Source: Actinomarinicola tropica (GTDB lineage Bacteria; Actinomycetota; Acidimicrobiia; Acidimicrobiales; SKKL01). Taken from it: 64,000 bases of DNA. Positions 1 to 11,215 of the stretch are shown here, one piece after another. Numbering within the stretch: position 1 is the stretch's first letter; each line of letters opens with the position of its first letter. The DNA lies in NCBI RefSeq assembly GCF_009650215.1, contig NZ_CP045851.1:2197001-2261000 (forward strand). Reading direction: 5' to 3'. Position numbers and translations under genes: made by a program. The notes beneath the pieces were generated by a model. The model was given only the letters and a program-made list of their open reading frames with translations, did not search any database and was not told the DNA's origin.

Positions 1-164
1 GACCCTTGGTGTGACTGGCTGTGTGCCTTGTCGCTGATCTGTCGGCCCGGTCCTCGCCTGGGGGCGCGCAAGGAGCCTTGCCAGACCACCCTGAGTGTCC
101 TGTCCGACCGTCCCGGCCGGTGGTGCCCAGCCCCATCGACGAGACGAGGAAGGCAGCCACCAGC
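1..164 (+). other. IS110-type element, left non-coding end (partial)
   Basis: This is non-coding sequence upstream of the IS110 transposase start and is cut by the window edge. In the IS110 family the long non-coding end is known to be transcribed into the bridge (seeker) RNA that selects target and donor. This stretch is where such an RNA would lie if the element belongs to the IS110 rather than the IS1111 group. I see no secondary structure clear enough to draw its limits, so this is a positional inference only. Confidence 0.3.
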
Positions 165-845
165 ATGACCCAACCCGAACCCGGCATCTACGGCGGTGTC
201 GACACCCACCGCGATGTGCACGTCGCAGCGGTGGTCGACCAGACCGGCCGGATCCACGACGTCGAGTCGTTCCCCGCCACCCCGGCGGGCTACCGCCAGC
301 TGCTCGGATGGATGCGAGGCCATGGCGAGGTCGTCCGGGTCGGAGTTGAAGGCACCGGCAGCTACGGCGCCGGCCTGGCCCGCCACCTGGTCAGCAACGG
401 GGTCGACGTGGCGGAGGTCAATCACCCCAACCGCCAGACCCGCCGTCAGCGAGGCAAGAACGACACCGTTGACGCCGAAGCCGCCGCCCGAGCTGCGCTC
501 AACGGTGAAGCTACCGCTGTTCCCAAAGCCGCAGATGGAATCGTCGAGTCGATCCGCGCTCTGCGGGTGGTGTTCTGCTCGACCCGCAACGCTCGCACAC
601 GGATCGCCAACCAACTCCGAGACCTCGTCGTGACCGCTCCTGATGCGCTCCGCCAGGACCTCGAGCCGCTCGACACACCCGAGCGTGTCGAACGTGCTGC
701 CCGGTTCCGGCCCGCCAACCCCGTCCACCCGGTCGAAGCCATCAAGCTCGCCATGCGAACCCTCGCCCGCCAACACCAAGCCCTCACCGGCGATCTCGAC
801 AACCTGCGCCGCCAGTGGAGTTGCCCCGCTTCGGTGGACACCTGA
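165..845 (+). pseudogene. IS110-family transposase, N-terminal part (truncated)
   Basis: ATG at 165 follows a GAGGAAGG purine run. Residues 1 to about 217 are the DEDD (RuvC-like) transposase domain: GVDTHRDVH near residue 7, EGTGSYG near 60, and KNDTVDAEAAAR near 98 carry the acidic catalytic residues. The reading frame then runs into foreign sequence at about 816 and stops at 843-845. The C-terminal domain with the catalytic serine is missing here. A matching tail piece lies at 932-1279 in another frame, so this gene is broken and almost certainly inactive. An earlier GTG at 21 would extend the frame but has no family support. Confidence 0.85.
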
Positions 846-931
846 TTCTGGGGGAGACCCTGGAGGAAGGAGGCCCGTGTGGGTCGTCCAGCGAAGTACC
901 CCGCCGAGTTCCGTCGTGAGGCAACCGCCAA
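816..931 (+). mobile_element. IS3-family element end with start of orfA
   Basis: From about 816 the sequence reads like the terminal inverted repeat and leader of an actinobacterial IS3-family element (TGGAGTTGCCCCGCTTCGG onward). A strong purine-rich ribosome site at 862-873 follows, then a GTG at 879 beginning VGRPAKYPAEFRREA, the usual start of an IS3 OrfA helix-turn-helix protein. Only about 17 codons remain before the sequence becomes IS110 again near 932. An IS3 insertion into the IS110 gene followed by a deletion explains the arrangement. The junctions are estimates because no intact copy is present for comparison. Confidence 0.65.
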
Positions 932-1279
932 GCGAACCACGCTCTCTGGCGCATCGCCATGGTCCGACTCACCTGCGACCCCGCCACCCGCGCCTACGCC
1001 CAACGACGACGCGCCGAAGGCAAGACCACCCGCGAGATCATCCGTTGCCTGAAGCGCTACATCGCTCGCGAGGTCTACCGGCACCTCACCAACCCCCAGC
1101 CCATCGCCGACCGAACAGAGCTCCGAGCCGCCCGCACAGCCGCTGGACTCAGCCTCCGTCAAGCCGCCGACGCCCTCAGCACCATCCCCAGCCGCCTCAG
1201 CGAGATCGAACGAGACATCCGCCGCAACGGTGACCTCGAAGCCCGCTACCGAACCTGGCTCGGCCTCACAGCCGCTTGA
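932..1279 (+). pseudogene. IS110-family transposase, C-terminal part (fragment)
   Basis: Translation from 932 gives ANHALWRIAMVRL, then CDPATRAYAQRR and IIRCLKRYIAREVY, the conserved tail of IS110/IS116-type transposases. A short HTH-like extension follows (LRAARTAAGLSLRQAADAL...). An ATG at 959 lies inside the conserved motif and is not a real start. The frame differs from that of the N-terminal piece at 165-815. About 75 residues that normally join the two, including the catalytic serine region, are missing. This is a remnant, not a free-standing HTH gene. Confidence 0.8.
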
Positions 1280-1313
1280 CCACCCATAGGAGCATCAGCG
1301 AACGTCCCGCTCG

Positions 1314-1865
1314 TCAGGTGGTGAGGTCCAGCCGCCAGACGACCTCGATGCCGATCTCGCCGGGGGCGCTCACCTCGTCGGGGTGCTCCTCGATCCGGCT
1401 GAAGCCCGCCTTCTCGGCCACCCGGCCACTGGCGAGGTTGGCCGCGTCGTGGTGGATCTCGAGGCGGTCGACCCCGTCGACCGTGGACACGGCGCCGACC
1501 ACGGCACCCACCGCCGCCGAGGCGACACCCCGACCCGTGCGGTCGCTCCGCACCCAGTAGCCGACCTCCAGGCCGCCCGGACCGATCCGTCGGTGTGCCC
1601 CGCAGGCACCGAGCAGCTCCCCGCCTGCTGCATCGACGATCGCGAAGCTGAAGTCGCTCCCGGCGTCCCAGGCCGTCATCCACGTCTCGACCAGCCCGCA
1701 GCGCTCGGCGAAGGTCAGCGGCTCGCCGGCCACCCACGGCATCCACGGGCGGAGGTGCTCGAGGTTCGCCAGCACGAGCACGTGGAGGGCCGAGGCGTCC
1801 TCCGGGCGCCACCGGCGCACCTCGACGCCGACGACGGCGATCGGTTCGGCGGGCTGGGCGGCCAT
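1314..1865 (-). CDS. GNAT-family N-acetyltransferase (RimJ/RimL type)
   Basis: 183 residues. Probably transfers an acetyl group from acetyl-CoA to an amine; the substrate is unknown. The fold reads as a RimJ/RimL-type GNAT: an opening strand with RRWRPEDA, ALHVLVLANLEHLRPWMPWV near residue 26, the acetyl-CoA pyrophosphate loop RSDRTGRG at about 106-113, and NLASGRVAEKAGF near 143. ATG start at 1865. It lies 51 nt downstream of rluD on the same strand and next to insertion-sequence debris. It may be a late passenger of the lspA-rluD operon. The class is certain, the substrate is not. Confidence 0.85.
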   Translation of the reverse strand: MAAQPAEPIAVVGVEVRRWRPEDASALHVLVLANLEHLRPWMPWVAGEPLTFAERCGLVETWMTAWDAGSDFSFAIVDAAGGELLGACGAHRRIGPGGLEVGYWVRSDRTGRGVASAAVGAVVGAVSTVDGVDRLEIHHDAANLASGRVAEKAGFSRIEEHPDEVSAPGEIGIEVVWRLDLTT

Positions 1866-1916
1866 GCCCCAGCCTGCCCGCGAGCGCGGCGCACGGCGAG
1901 CCGGTTGTGCGCTGAG

Positions 1917-2837
1917 TCAGCCGAGGGTGCCGAGGACCGCCTCGAGATCGGCGGGCAACGGCGAGGTGGCCTCGACCGGCTCGCCGGTCACCGGGTGGGC
2001 GAACGAGAGGCGCGCCGCGTGGAGGAAGGGACGATCGACCGGGACGGGGCTGCGTGCGCCGCCGTAGCGGTCGTCGCCGACCACGGGGTGGCCGATGGCC
2101 GCCATGTGCACCCGGATCTGGTGGGTGCGCCCGGTCTCGAGCCGGCAGCGGACGAGGGCGAGGGGCACGGGGTTGTCGAAGGTGCGCACGACCTCGTAGT
2201 GGGTGCGGGCGTGGCGGCCCCGGTTGGACACCGCCATCCGGGTCGGGTCACGCCCGGAGCGACCGATCGCCGCGTCGACGACCCCGTGGGTGGCCTCCGG
2301 TCGGCCCCACACCAGCGCCAGGTACTCGCGCTCCACGTCGTGGGCGGACAGCGCGGCGACGAGGGCGTCGTACGCCCGGGGCGTCCGGGCCACGGCGAGC
2401 AGGCCGCTCGTCCCCTTGTCGATGCGGTGGACGATGCCCGGCCGCTCGGGCTCACCGACGTCGACGATCTCCGGGTAGCGGGCGACGAGGGCGTTGACGA
2501 GCGTGCCGTCGAGGTTCCCCGCCCCCGGGTGGACCACGAGGCCGGCCGGCTTGTCGATGACCACGACGTCGTCGTCCTCGTGCACGACCCGCAGGTCGAT
2601 CGATGCGTCCGGCGCGACGAGCGGACCCTCCGGGACATCGGGGAGCACGATCCGCACGCGCTGGCCCTCGCGCACCTTGATCGAGCCCTTGGTGACCTCG
2701 TGTCCGTCCACGAGGACACCGCCGTCGGCCAGGATCGACGACGCCTCCGAGCGCGTGACGGCGGTCAGCATCGCCACCACCCGGTCGACCCTCTCCCCGT
2801 CGAGCGCCGCGGGGATCGTCTCCTCGACGGCGGTCAC
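1917..2837 (-). CDS. rluD: RluA/RluD-family 23S rRNA pseudouridine synthase
   Basis: 306 residues. Isomerises uridines to pseudouridines in large-subunit rRNA. Residues about 15-66 form an S4 RNA-binding domain (SEASSILADGGVLVDG). The catalytic motif HRIDKGTSG begins at residue 137 with Asp140 as nucleophile. GRTHQIRVH further on is the second family signature. The GTG start at 2837 overlaps the lspA stop as GTGA, which fixes the start against a longer upstream frame that only shadows lspA. The lspA-rluD pairing is common in bacteria. Which uridines are modified cannot be read from sequence. Confidence 0.93.
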   Translation of the reverse strand: MTAVEETIPAALDGERVDRVVAMLTAVTRSEASSILADGGVLVDGHEVTKGSIKVREGQRVRIVLPDVPEGPLVAPDASIDLRVVHEDDDVVVIDKPAGLVVHPGAGNLDGTLVNALVARYPEIVDVGEPERPGIVHRIDKGTSGLLAVARTPRAYDALVAALSAHDVEREYLALVWGRPEATHGVVDAAIGRSGRDPTRMAVSNRGRHARTHYEVVRTFDNPVPLALVRCRLETGRTHQIRVHMAAIGHPVVGDDRYGGARSPVPVDRPFLHAARLSFAHPVTGEPVEATSPLPADLEAVLGTLG

Positions 2838-3364
2838 ACGGCCTCCGGTCCGGAGCTGGAGTCGGCGTCGGCCTCGCGTGGCGAGCTCTCCCCGAGCCGC
2901 CAGGTGCCGACGAGGAGCAGCAGCGCCCCGCCGACCACACCGATGTCGGCGACGTTGAAGATCGGCCACCACTGGAGGTCGATGAAGTCGACGACCGCCC
3001 CGCCGAGGAACCCGGACCCGTCGCGGAAGATCCGGTCGACGAGGTTGCCGAGGGCGCCGCCGACGATGATGCCGGCCGCGAAGAGGTTGAGCCGGCCGGG
3101 CACCGTGCGGATGAAGCGCAGCAGGGCGATGACCACCACGACGACGATCACGGCGAACACCGGGCCCATGCCGGAGCCCATGCTGAACGACGCCCCGGTG
3201 TTGAACGCCAGGTTGAACCTCAGGCTGCCCACGAGGTCGATCGTGCGGTCGTCGGACAGCGCGCCGAGCGCCCAGTGCTTCGTCGCCTGGTCGAGGGCGA
3301 CGACGACGGCCGCGATCCCGAGCGCCCGGATCCAGCGGGCCGACCCGGCCGCCGCTCGGTTCAC
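2834..3364 (-). CDS. lspA: Lipoprotein signal peptidase II
   Basis: 176 residues. An integral membrane aspartyl protease that cleaves the signal peptide of prolipoproteins after diacylglyceryl modification. Four hydrophobic segments are visible (about 13-28, 67-84, 92-108, 141-158). The family signature FNTGASFS is at 54-61, GALGNLVDRI at 103-112, and the catalytic aspartates are in VVDFID (Asp126) and NVAD (Asp140). GTG start overlaps the preceding stop (GTGA), and its own stop overlaps the rluD start the same way. An acidic, Ser-rich tail of about 15 residues follows the last helix. Confidence 0.95.
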   Translation of the reverse strand: MNRAAAGSARWIRALGIAAVVVALDQATKHWALGALSDDRTIDLVGSLRFNLAFNTGASFSMGSGMGPVFAVIVVVVVIALLRFIRTVPGRLNLFAAGIIVGGALGNLVDRIFRDGSGFLGGAVVDFIDLQWWPIFNVADIGVVGGALLLLVGTWRLGESSPREADADSSSGPEAV

Positions 3365-3981
3365 CGGTGGCCGAAGCCCCCGACCTTGTGCTCGACGCGC
3401 ACCGACGCCCACGGGATCGCCTCGAGGCGCTCCTTCGGGATCGGCTCGCCGGACACCGTGCAGATGCCGTAGGTGCCGTCGTCGATGCGGGCCAGGGCGG
3501 CCTCGATCTCCTCGACGGCGGCGAGGGCCTGGGCGGACAGCGCGAGGTCGCGGTCGCGCTCGACGGCCACGGTGTTGGCGTCGCCCGACTCCTCGTCGAA
3601 CTGGACGTCGCCGGGGTCGCCGTCCTGGGTGAGCGAGTCCGCCTCCTGGCGGAGGGACGTCGCCTGGCGCATGTAGCGCTCGCGCTCCTCCTCGAGGGCC
3701 TTGCGCTGCTGCTCGATGAAGCTGGCGCTGAACGGCGAGCCCTTGGCGGAGGCCTTCTTGGCCGGAGCCTTCTTCGCGGGTGCCTTGGCCGCGGGGGCCT
3801 TCGTCGCGGGCACCTTCTTCGCCGGCGCCTTCTTCGCCGGCGCCTTGGCTGCGGGGGCCTTCTTGGCGGGGGACTTCGTCGCGGGCGACTTCTTCGCGGG
3901 CGCCTTGGCGGCAGGCGCCTTCTTCGCCGGAGCCTTCTTGGCCGTCGAGCCCTTCGACGTGGACGTGGTGGCCTTGGCCAT
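3361..3981 (-). CDS. DksA/TraR-family protein with Lys/Ala/Pro-rich histone-like N-terminus
   Basis: 206 residues in two parts. Residues 1-80 are tandem AKKAP / AAKAPAKK repeats resembling eukaryotic H1 tails and actinobacterial HU/HupB tails, likely to bind nucleic acid. Residues about 85-206 are a DksA/TraR-like coiled coil ([23 protein letters not shown]) and the region that is normally a four-Cys zinc finger ([23 protein letters not shown]). Only one of the four zinc cysteines is present. DksA-type proteins bind the RNA polymerase secondary channel; whether this one does is inference. ATG at 3981 is preceded by GAGAGGA. First gene of an operon with lspA and rluD. Confidence 0.85.
   Translation of the reverse strand: MAKATTSTSKGSTAKKAPAKKAPAAKAPAKKSPATKSPAKKAPAAKAPAKKAPAKKVPATKAPAAKAPAKKAPAKKASAKGSPFSASFIEQQRKALEEERERYMRQATSLRQEADSLTQDGDPGDVQFDEESGDANTVAVERDRDLALSAQALAAVEEIEAALARIDDGTYGICTVSGEPIPKERLEAIPWASVRVEHKVGGFGHR
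3740..3960 (-). repeat. Imperfect tandem coding repeats (AKKAP units)
   Basis: Low-complexity DNA encoding repeated AKKAPA / AKSPA / AAKAPAKK units of the DksA-like protein. Units of about 12-30 bp built from gccttcttcgccgg and similar blocks recur with third-base differences. They are therefore selected at protein level and are likely to vary in number between strains. Confidence 0.8.
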
Positions 3982-4062
3982 CAGGAGTTCCTCTCAGCTG
4001 CGACGGGTGCGACGACGCGGACCGTGCCCGCGGTCCCGTCCGGGTCGGTCGATGGTCGGGGG

Positions 4063-4068
4063 AGCCTA
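4063..4068 (-). promoter_or_regulatory. Putative -10 box for dksA-like/lspA/rluD
   Basis: The minus strand reads TAGGCT here, with a TCGACA-like -35 sixteen bases further upstream. It lies about 80 nt before the dksA-like start. It fits the TANNNT pattern seen at other promoters in the window. The -35 match is only moderate. Confidence 0.4.
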
Positions 4069-4119
4069 TCTGGTCCCGCACGCGTGTCGATCTCACCCGG
4101 GGCGCAGGGGTGCCGCCGG

Positions 4120-4125
4120 TATGCT
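4120..4125 (+). promoter_or_regulatory. Putative -10 box for ileS
   Basis: TATGCT, the best -10 hexamer in the dksA-ileS divergent region, 37 nt before the ileS ATG. No convincing -35 is seen. The leader lacks the T-box consensus found before many ileS genes. Confidence 0.4.
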
Positions 4126-4162
4126 GCACGGGCTGCCCGACCCCCTCACGAGGCCCTCTCCG

Positions 4163-7309
<3,147 letters not shown>

Positions 7310-7325
7310 CCCCGCGGGCCGGAGC

Positions 7326-8321
7326 TCAGCGCCGGCGGCCGAACCGCCGGGTGCGCTCCTCCTCGTCGTCCTGGTCGAAGAACGCGGCCATGGCCGCGTC
7401 GTCGTCCTCGGCGTGGGTCTCGGCGCGCGGATCCTCGCTGCTGACCGCCCGCCTCAGCTCGTCGAGGTGCGACGAGCCGACGTCGTCGGGATCGGCCCCG
7501 ACCACCGGCGTGGCCTGCGTGGGCGGACCGCCGTCGGTGAGGTCGACGGACTCGTCCTCGGCCCGGGGGGCGAACAGCGTGCCCGCCGCCCGGTCGTCGT
7601 CCTCCGCGAGCTCGCGCTCGGCGGGATCGGCGGCGGGGCCGTCCCAGCCGACCGGAGGCGGCGGGAGGTCCTCGAGGTCGTCGCCGTCGGCGTCGTCGGT
7701 GGCGCCCGAGGTCATCGGAGCGGAGAGGTCGACCGCCGGCTCCTCGCTCCCCGAGGGCTCGGGGTCGGCGCCGGGGACGGGGGCCACGCGCAGCGACTCG
7801 TCCTCGACGGCGGCCCGCAGCTGGTCGACCTGGTGGCGGAGGCGATCGCGCTCGGCGTCGAGGTGGGCGCCGAGCTCGACGATGCGGTCGTGCAGCTGGC
7901 CGCGTCGACCCTCGAGGTCGCGGATCTCGGCCTGGAGGCGGTCGCGGGTGGCGCCGACCTCGCGGCGCACCTGCTCCTCGGCCGAGGCGATCATGCCGTC
8001 CGCCTTCTGGCGGGCCTCGGCGACGATGCGAGCCGCCTCGTCCTGCGCCTCCTTGATGGCGGCGTCGGCCGTGCGCTGGGCGAGCACGAGCGTGCGCCGC
8101 AGCGTCTCGTCGGAGTCGCCGCGGTCACGGGAGGACGACTCGGCCTCGGCGGCCCGCTTCTCGGCCTCGGTGACGCGCTGCTCGAGCTCGCGCAGCCGCG
8201 TGTGCTGACGGGCGAGGTCCGTCGCCGCCCGGTCGAGGAACTCGTCGACCTCGTCGAGGTCGTAGCCCTTCTTGGCCTCGCCGAACTCGACGGTGCGGAG
8301 CAGCTCAGGGGTCAGATCCAT
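7326..8321 (-). CDS. DivIVA-domain protein (polar growth/division scaffold)
   Basis: 331 residues. The N-terminus (MDLTPELLRTVEFGEAKKGYDLDEVDEFLDR) is the membrane-curvature-sensing DivIVA domain. Residues about 35-165 are a long heptad-rich coiled coil (LRELEQRVTEAEKRAAEAE). The remainder is acidic and Pro/Asp/Glu-rich with a basic last stretch (RTRRFGRRR). DivIVA/Wag31 homologues sit at poles and septa and organise wall synthesis. ATG at 8321 has no Shine-Dalgarno but a TAGCAT box ending 7 nt upstream, so a leaderless transcript is likely. Last gene of the division cluster, tail-to-tail with ileS. Confidence 0.92.
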   Translation of the reverse strand: MDLTPELLRTVEFGEAKKGYDLDEVDEFLDRAATDLARQHTRLRELEQRVTEAEKRAAEAESSSRDRGDSDETLRRTLVLAQRTADAAIKEAQDEAARIVAEARQKADGMIASAEEQVRREVGATRDRLQAEIRDLEGRRGQLHDRIVELGAHLDAERDRLRHQVDQLRAAVEDESLRVAPVPGADPEPSGSEEPAVDLSAPMTSGATDDADGDDLEDLPPPPVGWDGPAADPAERELAEDDDRAAGTLFAPRAEDESVDLTDGGPPTQATPVVGADPDDVGSSHLDELRRAVSSEDPRAETHAEDDDAAMAAFFDQDDEEERTRRFGRRR

Positions 8322-8328
8322 GGGTCGG

Positions 8329-8334
8329 ATGCTA
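8329..8334 (-). promoter_or_regulatory. -10 box TAGCAT for leaderless divIVA mRNA
   Basis: The minus strand reads TAGCAT, ending 7 nt before the divIVA ATG. Transcription would begin at or beside the start codon. Confidence 0.55.
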
Positions 8335-8379
8335 GCGAAGCGCCGCGCGCCGACCGTGTCAGCGCCGGTCACCCGACGT

Positions 8380-8631
8380 TCAGCAGATGATGCCCATGAG
8401 GATGTTGACGCCGAAGAGCACGATCAGCGGCGAGAGGTCGAGGCCCATGGCCCCGATGCGCACCGGCGGGATGGCCCGACGCAGCGGGCCGAGCACCGGC
8501 TCGGTCAGTGCGTACAGCACCGTGGCGATGGGCTCGACCGGTGAGCCCCGACTGATCGGGAACCAGCTGAGGACGATCCTGGCGAGCAGGACGAGCATGT
8601 AGGCCGTGAGCAGCCAGCAGATGACGTCCAC
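8380..8631 (-). CDS. yggT: YggT-family membrane protein
   Basis: 83 residues with two hydrophobic segments (about 4-22 and 60-82) and the family hallmark ISRGSPVEPIATVLYALTEP followed by LGPLRRAIPP. YggT proteins are small membrane proteins conserved beside sepF and divIVA in Gram-positive division clusters. A role in osmotic tolerance has been reported for some, but the molecular function is unknown. GTG start at 8631, 3 nt after the sepF stop. Confidence 0.9.
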   Translation of the reverse strand: MDVICWLLTAYMLVLLARIVLSWFPISRGSPVEPIATVLYALTEPVLGPLRRAIPPVRIGAMGLDLSPLIVLFGVNILMGIIC

Positions 8632-8634
8632 TCG

Positions 8635-9288
8635 TCAGGAGTCGTAGAGGCCGCGCTCCTGGAGGCGCTGGCGCTCCTCCGCGGAGACCTCGACGTCGAC
8701 CGGGGTCAGCAGGAAGACGTCGGTCGCGACCTTCTCCATCTGACCGCCGATCCCGTAGCAGAGCCCGCTGGTGAAGTCGACGAGGCGACGCGAGAGGTCG
8801 CGGTCGACCCCTTGCAGGTTGATGATGACCGGCTGCTTCGACTTGAAGGTGTCGCCGACCTCCTGGGCGTCGCTGAACGAGCGAGGGGCGACGACGTGCG
8901 GCTTGGCGTTCGGCCGGGGGATCGTGCGCACACCGCTCGCGACGGCGGTGGACGCCGCCGGCGTGACCCGGACGCGCTCGTCGCGTGCGGACGGCACGGG
9001 CTGCACGGTGGGCTGCTCGGGCGGCCCGCCGTGGGTGGGGAAGCGCATCGACCCGCCCGCCTCGCGCTCGGGGCGGGTCAGCGGCGAGACCGACGCAGCA
9101 CGATCCGGGACGGGCTGGACGGACCGGGGCTGCACGGCCCGGCTGGCGGGGCGGGGCTGCACGGCCCGTGGCTCCTCGGCCGGGGGCGGCGCCGGGGCGC
9201 GCCGGACGGGCTGGTCGTCGTAGTCGTCGTACTCGTCGTCGTCGCCCAGTCCCAGTTGGACCATGGCCTTGCGCCACATGCTCGACAT
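8635..9288 (-). CDS. sepF: SepF, FtsZ membrane anchor and septum organiser
   Basis: 217 residues. The N-terminal helix (MSSMWRKAMVQLGLG) is a typical amphipathic membrane anchor. A Pro/Arg-rich linker follows to about 125, then the SepF (DUF552) domain (VAPRSFSDAQEVGDTFKSK, VIINLQGVDRDLSRRLVDF, GLCYGIGGQMEKVATDVFLLTP). SepF polymerises on the membrane and binds the FtsZ C-terminal peptide, replacing FtsA in most actinobacteria; no ftsA is present here. ATG at 9288 has a GAGAGGAG ribosome site. A TAGCAT box at 9313-9318 may give it a separate promoter. Confidence 0.96.
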   Translation of the reverse strand: MSSMWRKAMVQLGLGDDDEYDDYDDQPVRRAPAPPPAEEPRAVQPRPASRAVQPRSVQPVPDRAASVSPLTRPEREAGGSMRFPTHGGPPEQPTVQPVPSARDERVRVTPAASTAVASGVRTIPRPNAKPHVVAPRSFSDAQEVGDTFKSKQPVIINLQGVDRDLSRRLVDFTSGLCYGIGGQMEKVATDVFLLTPVDVEVSAEERQRLQERGLYDS

Positions 9289-9312
9289 ACGGCTCCTCTC
9301 GAAGTGGCTTCG

Positions 9313-9318
9313 ATGCTA
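9313..9318 (-). promoter_or_regulatory. Possible internal -10 box for sepF
   Basis: The minus strand reads TAGCAT, overlapping the stop codon of the PLP-binding protein gene, 24 nt before the sepF ATG. It matches the -10 form seen elsewhere in the window. No -35 was identified. Confidence 0.35.
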
Positions 9319-9984
9319 CTTCGCGCCAGGTGGCGACACGCGGCGCGGCCCGAACAGAGCGGTCCCGAGTCGGACCATGGTCGTGCCGCAGGCGACCGCC
9401 GCCTCGAGGTCGCGCGACATCCCCATCGACAGGGTGCGGAGGCCGAGGCGGTCGCGCGCGGCTCGCACGCGGTCGAACGCCGGGCGGGGGTCGACCTCGG
9501 GATCGGTGGGTCCGACGGTCATCAGACCGTCGACGTCGAGGCCCAGATCGATGAGCGACCCCACCAGGCGGTCGAGCTCGGCGAGCGGGCAGCCGCCCTT
9601 GCCGGGCTCGTCGGTGGCGTCGACCTGGACGAGGACGCGTGCCCCGGGGGCTCGCCGGGCGATCTCCTCGCCGAGCGGCAGTCGATCGACGCTCTGCCAC
9701 AGGTGGACGTGCGGCGCGATCTGGCGGACCTTGTTGCGCTGGAGCCGACCGATGGCGTGCCACCGCGGGGCGGGCGAGAGGTCGGCGAGCGCGTCGACCT
9801 TGGCGAGCATCTCCTGGGCGTAGTTCTCGCCGACGTCGACGAGGCCGTGCGCGCCCGCGGCACGCACGACGTCGGGCCCGAACCCCTTGGTGACCGCGAG
9901 GACCTGGATCGACCCGGGCTCGGCCCCGGCCGCCGCCAGCCGCGCCCGGACGACGTCGAGGCGGTCGGCGACCGTGCCGGTCAC
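9316..9984 (-). CDS. yggS: YggS/PLPBP-family pyridoxal-phosphate homeostasis protein
   Basis: 222 residues. A single alanine-racemase-like TIM barrel that carries PLP but has no known catalysis. It is thought to balance vitamin B6 and amino-acid pools. The PLP lysine is Lys33 in VLAVTKGF. Other hallmarks are DVGENYAQEML, WHAIGRLQRNK and SMGMSRDLEAAVACGTTMVRLG. The GTG start at 9984 lies 7 nt past the ftsZ stop. An upstream in-frame start would lie inside ftsZ and was rejected. It sits between ftsZ and sepF as in many Gram-positive clusters. Confidence 0.94.
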   Translation of the reverse strand: MTGTVADRLDVVRARLAAAGAEPGSIQVLAVTKGFGPDVVRAAGAHGLVDVGENYAQEMLAKVDALADLSPAPRWHAIGRLQRNKVRQIAPHVHLWQSVDRLPLGEEIARRAPGARVLVQVDATDEPGKGGCPLAELDRLVGSLIDLGLDVDGLMTVGPTDPEVDPRPAFDRVRAARDRLGLRTLSMGMSRDLEAAVACGTTMVRLGTALFGPRRVSPPGAK

Positions 9985-9991
9985 GGTCCCC

Positions 9992-11110
9992 CTAGCGGAG
10001 GAACGACGGCACGTCGAAGTCGTCGTCGCCGTCGATGTCGACGTCGGCGTCGTCCTCGCCACCGAAGATGTCGGGGGTGTCGCCGGTGTCGACCGGCTCG
10101 CGGTCGAGCAGCGAGGACCGACGCTCCGGCGCCGCGGAGGTGCCGGCCTTCTTGTTCTCGTCCCAGCGGTCGAACCCGGCGGCGATCACCGTCACGCGGA
10201 TCTCGTCGCCCATCGCGTCGTCGATCACCGCGCCGAAGATGATGTTGGCGTCGGGGTGGGCGACGGCGTGGATGACCTCGGCGGCCTCGTTGACCTCGAG
10301 CAGGCCGAGGTCGCTGCCGCCCGACACGTTGAGCAGGATGCCGCGAGCGCCCTCGATCGACGCCTCGAGCAGCGGGGAGGAGATGGCGGCGCGCGCGGCG
10401 TTGAGCGCGCGCCCCTCGCCGGAGCCGAAGCCGATGCCCATGAGGGCGGAGCCGGCGTCGTGCATGATCATCTTCACGTCGGCGAAGTCGGTGTTGATGA
10501 GGCCGGGCGTGGTGATGAGGTCGGTGATGCCCTGCACGCCCTGGAGGAGGACCTCGTCGGCCATCTTGAAGGCGTTCAGCATCGACGTCTTGTCGTCGGC
10601 GATGGTGAGGAGCCGGTCGTTCGGGATGACGATCTGGGTGTCGACCTTCTCCCGCAGGCGCTGGATGCCGGCCTCGGCCTGGACCGAGCGGCGTCGCCCC
10701 TCGAAGGAGAACGGACGGGTGACGACGCCGATGGTCAGCGCGCCGAGCGCCTTCGCGATCTCGGCCACGACCGGCGCCGCGCCGGTGCCGGTGCCGCCGC
10801 CCTTGCCCGCGGTGATGAAGACCATGTCGGCCCCCTCGAGGGCCTCCTCGATCTCCTGGCGGTGGTCCTCGGCCGCCTGGCGGCCGACCTCGGGGTCGCT
10901 GCCGGCACCGAGGCCGCGCGTGAGCTCGCGCCCGATGTCGAGCTTCACGTCGGCGTCGCTCATGAGCAGCGCCTGCGCGTCGGTGTTGATGGCGACGAAC
11001 TCGACGCCCTTCAACCCGGCGTCGATCATGCGGTTGACGGCGTTGACGCCGCCGCCACCGACGCCGACGACCTTGATGACGGCCAAGTAGTTCTGCGGGA
11101 TGCCGGCCAT
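9992..11110 (-). CDS. ftsZ: Cell division GTPase FtsZ
   Basis: 372 residues. The tubulin-like GTPase that polymerises into the Z ring. The GTP signature GGGTGTG lies at 104-110; the T7 synergy loop region ([12 protein letters not shown]) follows near 205. The core ends around 310, followed by an acidic variable linker and the conserved C-terminal peptide DVPSFLR, which binds SepF. I place the start at ATG 11110 because AGGTGGAGGT lies just upstream; a GTG six codons earlier falls inside that ribosome site. Directly downstream of ftsQ, separated by a 193-nt region with an inverted repeat. Confidence 0.98.
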   Translation of the reverse strand: MAGIPQNYLAVIKVVGVGGGGVNAVNRMIDAGLKGVEFVAINTDAQALLMSDADVKLDIGRELTRGLGAGSDPEVGRQAAEDHRQEIEEALEGADMVFITAGKGGGTGTGAAPVVAEIAKALGALTIGVVTRPFSFEGRRRSVQAEAGIQRLREKVDTQIVIPNDRLLTIADDKTSMLNAFKMADEVLLQGVQGITDLITTPGLINTDFADVKMIMHDAGSALMGIGFGSGEGRALNAARAAISSPLLEASIEGARGILLNVSGGSDLGLLEVNEAAEVIHAVAHPDANIIFGAVIDDAMGDEIRVTVIAAGFDRWDENKKAGTSAAPERRSSLLDREPVDTGDTPDIFGGEDDADVDIDGDDDFDVPSFLR

Positions 11111-11215
11111 GGCGGGGGCTACCTCCACCTCGGGGAACGGGACTGTGAACGAGGCTGGCTCGCCGGAACCGGCCGAAGGCCGGGCAACGCGCGGTCGCCC
11201 GGCCTCACGATGAAC

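Noticed and set aside
959-1279. Free-standing helix-turn-helix gene
   Set aside because: The ATG lies inside a conserved IS110 tail motif (NHALWRIAMVRL) and the frame continues upstream; it is a transposase fragment.
3740-3960. CRISPR-like or satellite repeat
   Set aside because: The repeats are in-frame AKKAP codons of one gene with no spacer pattern.
4069-4162. T-box riboswitch before ileS
   Set aside because: The leader after the TATGCT box is only about 37 nt, and no TGGNACCGCG consensus is present; GGTGCCGCCGG is too different.
7310-7325. Intrinsic terminator between ileS and divIVA
   Set aside because: GC-rich bases can pair, but there is no T-run on either strand and the gap is only 16 nt.
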